This document shows, in pieces, positions 36,297-36,575 of a stretch of 36,575 bases of DNA. Below the pieces are notes generated by a model. The model searched no databases, was not told the DNA's origin, and saw only the letters and a program-made list of their open reading frames with translations. The stretch spans positions 1 through 36,575 of the forward strand of contig CAIRNV010000035.1 of the NCBI GenBank assembly GCA_903880005.1, written 5' to 3'. The DNA is from an uncultured Verrucomicrobiota bacterium (GTDB lineage Bacteria; Verrucomicrobiota; Verrucomicrobiia; Limisphaerales; UBA9464). The first letter of the stretch is position 1; each line of letters begins with the position of its first letter. The position numbers and the translations under genes are program-made.

Positions 36297-36470
36297 ACCC
36301 GACCCCATCGATTCAGGACACGGGCGCGTGGCACGGGTAGCGGACCACCGCACCCCCAGCCGCCGTCCCTAACCCGAAGGGCTCCGGCTGGGCCATGACG
36401 AGTCAGCCTAAAAACGGCAGTGGGTGTGGGGATCAGTCAGGCCCTCAGGTGGAGCCAAAGGCTTGGCCCA

Positions 36471-36500
36471 TGCTGTAGGCCGCGTGCCCTCACGCGGCGG
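36471..36500 (+). repeat. Second repeat family (GCCGC...GCGGC hairpin), copy B
   Basis: Matches 5198-5227 at 28 of 30 positions. The core GCCGCGTG (36479-36486) and CACGCGGC (36491-36498) form a perfect 8-bp stem with loop CCCT. In copy A the two substitutions shorten this stem to five pairs. Confidence 0.75.
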
Positions 36501-36501
36501 C

Positions 36502-36552
36502 CAGGATGCCGCACTCCGAGCATCTCTGAGATAGAGTGGCAGCGGCATCCTG
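36502..36552. repeat. Nested palindrome at the window end
   Basis: CAGGATGCCGC (36502-36512) and GCGGCATCCTG (36542-36552) form a perfect 11-bp stem. The enclosed 29 nt contain a smaller ATCTC-T-GAGAT hairpin. It adjoins the second repeat family and probably belongs to the same larger unit. Confidence 0.7.
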
Positions 36553-36575
36553 CCGCTGGACGTGATCCATCCAGA

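Larger units (their letters stand above)
36297..36575. other. Intergenic region after der with palindromic repeats
   Basis: No gene is recognised in these 279 bases. A hairpin-forming pair CCCAGCCG/CGGCTGGG flanks the der 3' end and may take part in termination, though no T-run follows. The last 105 bases hold the second repeat family and a larger palindrome. The region may belong to an intergenic repeat extending beyond the window. Confidence 0.6.

Overview
The window is GC-rich, gene-dense chromosomal DNA. It most resembles a member of the Verrucomicrobiota (a Pedosphaera/Limisphaerales-like lineage). This is inferred from the gene families: a Tat-exported DUF1501 protein next to a PPC-domain protein, a tricorn-like S41 protease, a DUF5722-type secreted protein, several secreted proteins of unknown role and a Tat-exported sugar isomerase/epimerase. 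No rRNA or other phylogenetic marker RNA is present, so the assignment is not firm. No tRNA, rRNA, CRISPR array, prophage or transposase gene was seen.

Layout. 1-1943: end of a GspE/PilB-type secretion ATPase and its GspF/PilC membrane partner. 2043-3902: an AlbA_2/GHKL (COG2865-like) protein. 4160-5089 (minus): a secreted phytase-like/SdiA-regulated beta-propeller protein. 5296-7347: ligA. 7480-9240 (minus): a secreted protein made of two near-identical domains. 9465-17672: a same-strand peptide-handling run of tricorn-like protease, MidA methyltransferase, M28 aminopeptidase and two Opp/Dpp-type ABC ATPases. 17720-20221: speA and a YajQ-family protein. 20332-21240 (minus): a secreted LamG-like protein. 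21323-22394: two different peroxiredoxins. 22745-25702 (all minus): an alpha/beta hydrolase, a coiled-coil zinc-ribbon protein and an SDR. 25830-31003: DUF1501, PPC-domain and DUF5722-like exported proteins. 31041-33354: a polar amino-acid ABC importer with fused binding protein and permease, plus its ATPase. 33583-36296: a sugar isomerase/epimerase and the GTPase Der. 36297-36575: intergenic DNA with palindromic repeats.

The most unusual content is a family of dispersed imperfect palindromes. Five copies lie at 3995-4161 (reverse), 22487-22653, 23614-23780, 24713-24879 and about 33353-33519. Four are exactly 167 bp and the fifth differs by small compensating indels. A shortened hairpin derivative lies at 3915-3994. 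The arms of each copy align to each other over about 72 nt around a variable 7-nt loop, so a copy can fold into one long cruciform or RNA hairpin. One copy lies inside the signal-peptide codons of the alpha/beta hydrolase, in frame and without a stop. Removing 174 bp (element plus one copy of a flanking 7-bp direct repeat) restores a standard signal peptide. At three other copies the neighbouring gene ends in a TAG formed at the tip of the element. No mobilising enzyme is encoded here, so the family looks like a non-autonomous REPIN/MITE-like or Rickettsia-palindromic-element-like system.

Operon logic by inference: 9465-17672 may degrade and import peptides, although no peptide permease or binding protein is present. 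25830-31003 is an export-oriented gene set. 31041-33354 is a complete amino-acid importer. All functions come from reading motifs; no database search was possible.
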